From assembly GCF_036322585.1 (NCBI RefSeq), contig NZ_AP024600.1, positions 2,170,001-2,234,000 of the forward strand: DNA of 64,000 nucleotides, written 5' to 3'. The position numbers and the translations under genes are program-made. Below, piece by piece: positions 61,272-64,000 of this stretch. Each line of letters opens with the position of its first letter. Position 1 is the first letter of the stretch. The DNA is from Luteolibacter sp. LG18 (GTDB lineage: Bacteria; Verrucomicrobiota; Verrucomicrobiia; Verrucomicrobiales; Akkermansiaceae). The notes beneath the pieces were generated by a model, which saw nothing but the letters and a program-made list of their open reading frames with translations, searched no databases and was not told the origin of the DNA.

Positions 61272-62078
61272 TCAATGCTCCTTGGGATTCCGCCACGTGG
61301 TGAGGAAAATTCCCTGCCGGGTCTTATGGACCGCGGGCTCGAAGTTTTCCCAGACCATGGTGAGCTTGGTGGGGGATTCGACTTTCCAGCACTCCTTGTT
61401 GGGTGAGCAGAAGGTCATTTGCCAGCGCGGGTCGCGCTTTTGCGGTCCGTCCTCGAAGGCCAGATCGTCCACGGTCAAACCATCGAGGTTGAGAGTGAAC
61501 TCGGCCCGCCCGATGGAGCCCTGCCAGATCGCGCCACTGAGCGTGGTGTAATCGAAGGTGTGGTCTCCAAGGACCGAACTTCCATTGTCGGCAATGTAGT
61601 CGCGCTCGATGATCACGTCCCGATCCGGGGGAAATGTGACCTCCATGGTATGGTAGGTGACCGGCTTGGGAGCGGGCTCTCCCTGGGGAACGTCACCGAG
61701 ACCGCCGGATGGAGCGCTCCCCTTGCTTTGGAACCAACCCGTTTCCTTTTGGGTGACGACTTCCTTGCCGTCCACGCGGGTGGTCATTTGGGTGATGCTG
61801 CTGACATCGACGTAGTCATCCGAGACGGCGCTGGCGGGAAACCCGACGATCTGTTTGGCGGGGGCGTCCGGCTTGGTGCTGCGGAAGACGAAGCGGCAAT
61901 GGACCTTCGACTGGTGCTTGCCGAAGGTGATGTCGATCTTCTCGGAGACCATCCGGATCACGGACTCCTCTCCCTTGATCGCGCCGAGGGGCTCGGGGCC
62001 GGGGATGGCGGGTGGTAGGCTGGTGTCGTTGGCGAGGGTGGTGCCGATGACGAAGGCGAGGGGCAGCAGATGTTTCAT
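61272..62078 (-). CDS. Exported protein, DUF4424-like
   Basis: A 268-residue protein with signal peptide (MKHLLPLAFVIGTTLAND). The mature domain starts ESVIRMVSEKIDITFGKHQS and VHCRFVFRSTKPDAPAKQIV, then GFPASAVSDDYVDVSSITQM. This arrangement (mineralised beta-rich domain with V-x-Y/F-x-F-x-N/S pattern and a later WQMTFCSPNKECWKV) resembles DUF4424 proteins, whose function is unknown. The assignment is tentative. The gene is convergent with the fur-like gene and ends 7 bases after it. Confidence 0.65.
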   Translation of the reverse strand: MKHLLPLAFVIGTTLANDTSLPPAIPGPEPLGAIKGEESVIRMVSEKIDITFGKHQSKVHCRFVFRSTKPDAPAKQIVGFPASAVSDDYVDVSSITQMTTRVDGKEVVTQKETGWFQSKGSAPSGGLGDVPQGEPAPKPVTYHTMEVTFPPDRDVIIERDYIADNGSSVLGDHTFDYTTLSGAIWQGSIGRAEFTLNLDGLTVDDLAFEDGPQKRDPRWQMTFCSPNKECWKVESPTKLTMVWENFEPAVHKTRQGIFLTTWRNPKEH

Positions 62079-62159
62079 GGGCGGGTGACCAGAGTTTCGA
62101 GAAAGAGTGGAATGATCTCCGGGATGGATTTGCGACTTCTCCGGGCGGTGAAGTCATCA

Positions 62160-62187
62160 CACTCACAAGCAGGAATGCTTGTGCTAC
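62160..62187 (-). repeat. GTAG REP with ACAAGCA stem at the tilS stop
   Basis: On the minus strand GTAG, C, ACAAGCA-TTCC-TGCTTGT, GAGTGTG; the same element as at 49786. The TAG of its foot (62184-62186) is the tilS stop codon. Confidence 0.85.
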
Positions 62188-63137
62188 TCGACCACCATCC
62201 GGCCGCCACGGCGGCGCAGGTGGCGGCCGCCGGGGAGATTGACGCAGGCGGATTTGTTTTCGGGAACCAGTAGCGCGGCGGCTTGTTTGAGCAACTCGCG
62301 GTCGAGGTCGCCGACGCCGTTGGAGTGGAGGAAACGGAAGATTGCGGCGCGTTGCAGGGCGGGCGGGAGCTCGCGCATCGCGGGGACGTGGAGGCGGCCC
62401 TGGGGATCGAGGACCTTGGCGCGCTCCAAGGCCCAGGTGAGGATCTCGTCCTGGTCCTCGCCGGCGTCGGCGGCGCGCCACAGTGAGGGCACGGCATCGC
62501 GGCCGCTGATGTGGGAGAGCTGCGGGATCGCCTCGTGGCGGAGACGGTTGCGGGCGGTGATCGGTTCGGCGTTGGTGGCGTCCTCGCGCCACGGCAGGTC
62601 GAGCTCGTGGAGGTGGCGGCGGAGTTCCCAGCGGCGTACGCCGAGCAACGGGCGGATCAATTCCAGCTCGCGGCCATCGACGGTGATCTTCTGGTGCTCG
62701 CGCATGCCCTTCGCTCCGTACGATCCGCGTAGTAGATTCCAGAGCACGGTTTCAGCTCGGTCGTCGGCGTGGTGGGCGAGCAGCACGCGCGGGCAGCGGT
62801 GGCGTTTCGCGCAGGCTGCGAAGAAGCGGTGGCGGGCCTCGCGGCCGGCGGTCTCGAAGGATTTCCCGGACGCCTCCGCCAGCGCGGCGACGTCCTGGGT
62901 GTCGATCTCGCAAGCCAGCCCGTGGGCGGCGCAGAGTTCGGCCACGAAACCGGCGTCGAGATTGGCGACCTGGCCGCGCAGGCCGTGGTTGAGGTGGCAG
63001 ACGATGAGCTTGCGGAAGCCCGCGCCGAGCAGGAGGTGGAGGAGGGCAACGGAGTCCGCGCCACCGGACACGCCGATCAGGAACTTGTGGGCGTGCGGCG
63101 TTTCTTTCAGCCACGGGATCTCCGGCACGTAGGGCAC
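62184..63137 (-). CDS. tilS: tRNA(Ile)-lysidine synthase
   Basis: Modifies C34 of the CAT-anticodon isoleucine tRNA so that it reads AUA. The 317-residue protein has the PP-loop FLIGVSGGADSVALLHLLLG, the second motif IVCHLNHGLRG, and VLLAHHADDRAETVLWNLLR, GMREHQKITVDGRELELIRP and DATNAEPITARNRLRHEAIP. It lacks a long C-terminal domain beyond a short beta segment (GGRHLRRRGG), giving the shorter form seen in many bacteria. Its TAG stop lies in a REP foot. Confidence 0.94.
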   Translation of the reverse strand: MPYVPEIPWLKETPHAHKFLIGVSGGADSVALLHLLLGAGFRKLIVCHLNHGLRGQVANLDAGFVAELCAAHGLACEIDTQDVAALAEASGKSFETAGREARHRFFAACAKRHRCPRVLLAHHADDRAETVLWNLLRGSYGAKGMREHQKITVDGRELELIRPLLGVRRWELRRHLHELDLPWREDATNAEPITARNRLRHEAIPQLSHISGRDAVPSLWRAADAGEDQDEILTWALERAKVLDPQGRLHVPAMRELPPALQRAAIFRFLHSNGVGDLDRELLKQAAALLVPENKSACVNLPGGRHLRRRGGRMVVE

Positions 63138-63513
63138 GAGGTGCTTCCTAGCATGCGGCCTGGCGGAGGAACAGGGAAACGAGAGGCCGCGGGCGAGCGG
63201 GGGAAAGGGGGCCGAAGAGCCGCTCCGGTGTGCAAAGGCTGTCCATCAAAAGTCCGGAGCGGCACGATCTCTTCGGGGGGAGCACCAGCGTGTTTTCTGC
63301 TTTGGGACGGAAGCCGCGCTGGCGAAAAATCGGTGTCTCCCCCGGCTTCCGGGCCGGGCCGTCCGCTGCGGAGCGGGCGATCGAACTTGGGGTTGGGGGG
63401 AGTTTGTCGCGTTGGGGATCAACCGGGCGACAGGAGAAGACTACCACTTTTCCGGCCGTTGGATACCCACGCGATCGCGGGAAGGGGGAAGCTCAAATTT
63501 GAAATCTCAAATC
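63138..63513. other. Intergenic gap between tilS and the deiminase gene
   Basis: A 376-base gap upstream of tilS (minus strand). It contains a 10-base inverted repeat GCCGCTCCGG/CCGGAGCGGC (63220-63229 and 63255-63264), G-rich runs, and CAAATTTGAAATCTCAAATCTC near 63494. The small frames across it have no family signature. No promoter is clear. Confidence 0.5.
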
Positions 63514-64000
63514 TCAGAGGCCAGAAGCGGGCTGCTGCTGGGAAATGCAGTGCAGCGTGCCGCCTTCCTCGACGAGATCCAGGCAATCGATGCCGGTGAC
63601 CTCGCGGCCGGGGAAGAGCTCGCGGATCAGGCCGAGCGCGCGGTCGTCGTTGCGGGCCTGGCGGAAGGTGGGGACGAGCACGCCGCCGTTCACGATGAGG
63701 AAATTCACATAGGACGCGGGCAGCACCGGCAAGCGCCAGCCGGGGACCTCGCAGGCTTCCGGCAGGGCGATTTCCACTACGTCGAAGCCGAAGGAATTCA
63801 GCCGGCTCCAGTTGTCCTCCAGCACCGGATAGTTCGGCGAGGAGCGGTCCTTTTCGCGGCAGGCGACGATGGTCTTCTCGTTTGCGAAACGCGCGAGGTC
63901 GTCGATGTGGCCGTCGGTGTCATCGCCTTCGATGCCTTGTTTCAGCCAGAGGATGTCGGACACGCCGAGGGTGTCGCGGAGCTTTTGCTCCATCTGCTCG
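63514..64000 (-). CDS. Agmatine deiminase family protein, C-terminal part (5' end outside window)
   Basis: The last 160 or so residues of a guanidino-group-modifying enzyme of the agmatine deiminase/peptidylarginine deiminase family, which converts agmatine to N-carbamoylputrescine. Visible motifs: LKQGIEGDDTDGHIDDLARF with the active-site Asp/His, PASYVNFLIVNGGVLVPTFR, and the catalytic-Cys segment LVEEGGTLHCISQQQPAS. It ends four residues after the Gln run, as usual. The start is beyond base 64000. Confidence 0.9.
   Translation of the reverse strand, partial: EQMEQKLRDTLGVSDILWLKQGIEGDDTDGHIDDLARFANEKTIVACREKDRSSPNYPVLEDNWSRLNSFGFDVVEIALPEACEVPGWRLPVLPASYVNFLIVNGGVLVPTFRQARNDDRALGLIRELFPGREVTGIDCLDLVEEGGTLHCISQQQPASGL

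Overview
The window reads as a chromosomal segment of a GC-rich bacterium of the phylum Verrucomicrobiota, probably close to Luteolibacter/Haloferula. The call rests on my reading of the 16S gene at 44230-45768, on family content (DUF5069, TIGR04222-type membrane protein, stand-alone CoaB, a MoxR-vWA-beta-propeller operon) and on weak or absent Shine-Dalgarno sequences before many genes. I could not run a 16S search, so the genus is an inference.

Layout. 1-4801: the end of a Kdp potassium-pump operon. It holds the kdpC tail, a second shortened KdpC-like protein, a REP-associated tyrosine transposase (RAYT) flanked by inverted REPs, then kdpD and kdpE. 4818-9067: tag glycosylase, a TetR regulator divergent from a DUF5069 gene, a cardiolipin synthase, a structured probably non-coding stretch with its own terminator, and tRNA-His. 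9101-18707: HNH nuclease, GNAT, RtcB ligase, FMN hydroxyacid oxidase, TerC, a GRDP-like/TIGR04222 pair, a hypothetical gene and xseA. 19319-27210: a five-gene, fully overlapping operon built around a MoxR AAA+ ATPase, a degenerate vWA protein and large beta-propeller proteins. This is the most interesting protein system here and resembles the NTP-dependent 'ternary' conflict systems described computationally, whose function is unknown. 27339-35108: sucCD, a secreted protein, a secreted FAD oxidoreductase, a glycosyltransferase, a methyltransferase and an S4 RNA-binding protein. 35457-43344: CsoR with a metal permease, a CHASE3 hybrid kinase with a receiver-kinase partner, and a secreted EF-hand protein divergent from a CpxRA-like two-component pair. 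44230-49540: a complete rRNA operon (16S, tRNA-Ala, tRNA-Ile, 23S, 5S) with boxA-like antiterminators. 49839-64000: housekeeping genes (coaB, IMPase, ispF, ppnP, tcdA, rpmJ, ruvB, fur-like, tilS) mixed with secreted or lipoprotein genes, a triple-FKBP protein, a DHQ-synthase-like enzyme and the 3' part of an agmatine deiminase.

A second theme is repeats. More than twenty short palindromes sit between genes. Nearly all have GTAG or GGAG at the 5' foot of a hairpin, the signature of REP elements mobilised by RAYTs, and several sequence families have changed stems but conserved feet. Many lie directly on gene ends. Some supply stop codons (glycosyltransferase, tilS), and one appears to supply the kdpD ribosome-binding site and start codon.

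There is no CRISPR array, prophage or complete insertion sequence other than the RAYT. Coordinates of gene starts were chosen by eye from family N-termini, overlap patterns and ribosome-binding sites. Repeat and RNA boundaries are accurate to a few bases.
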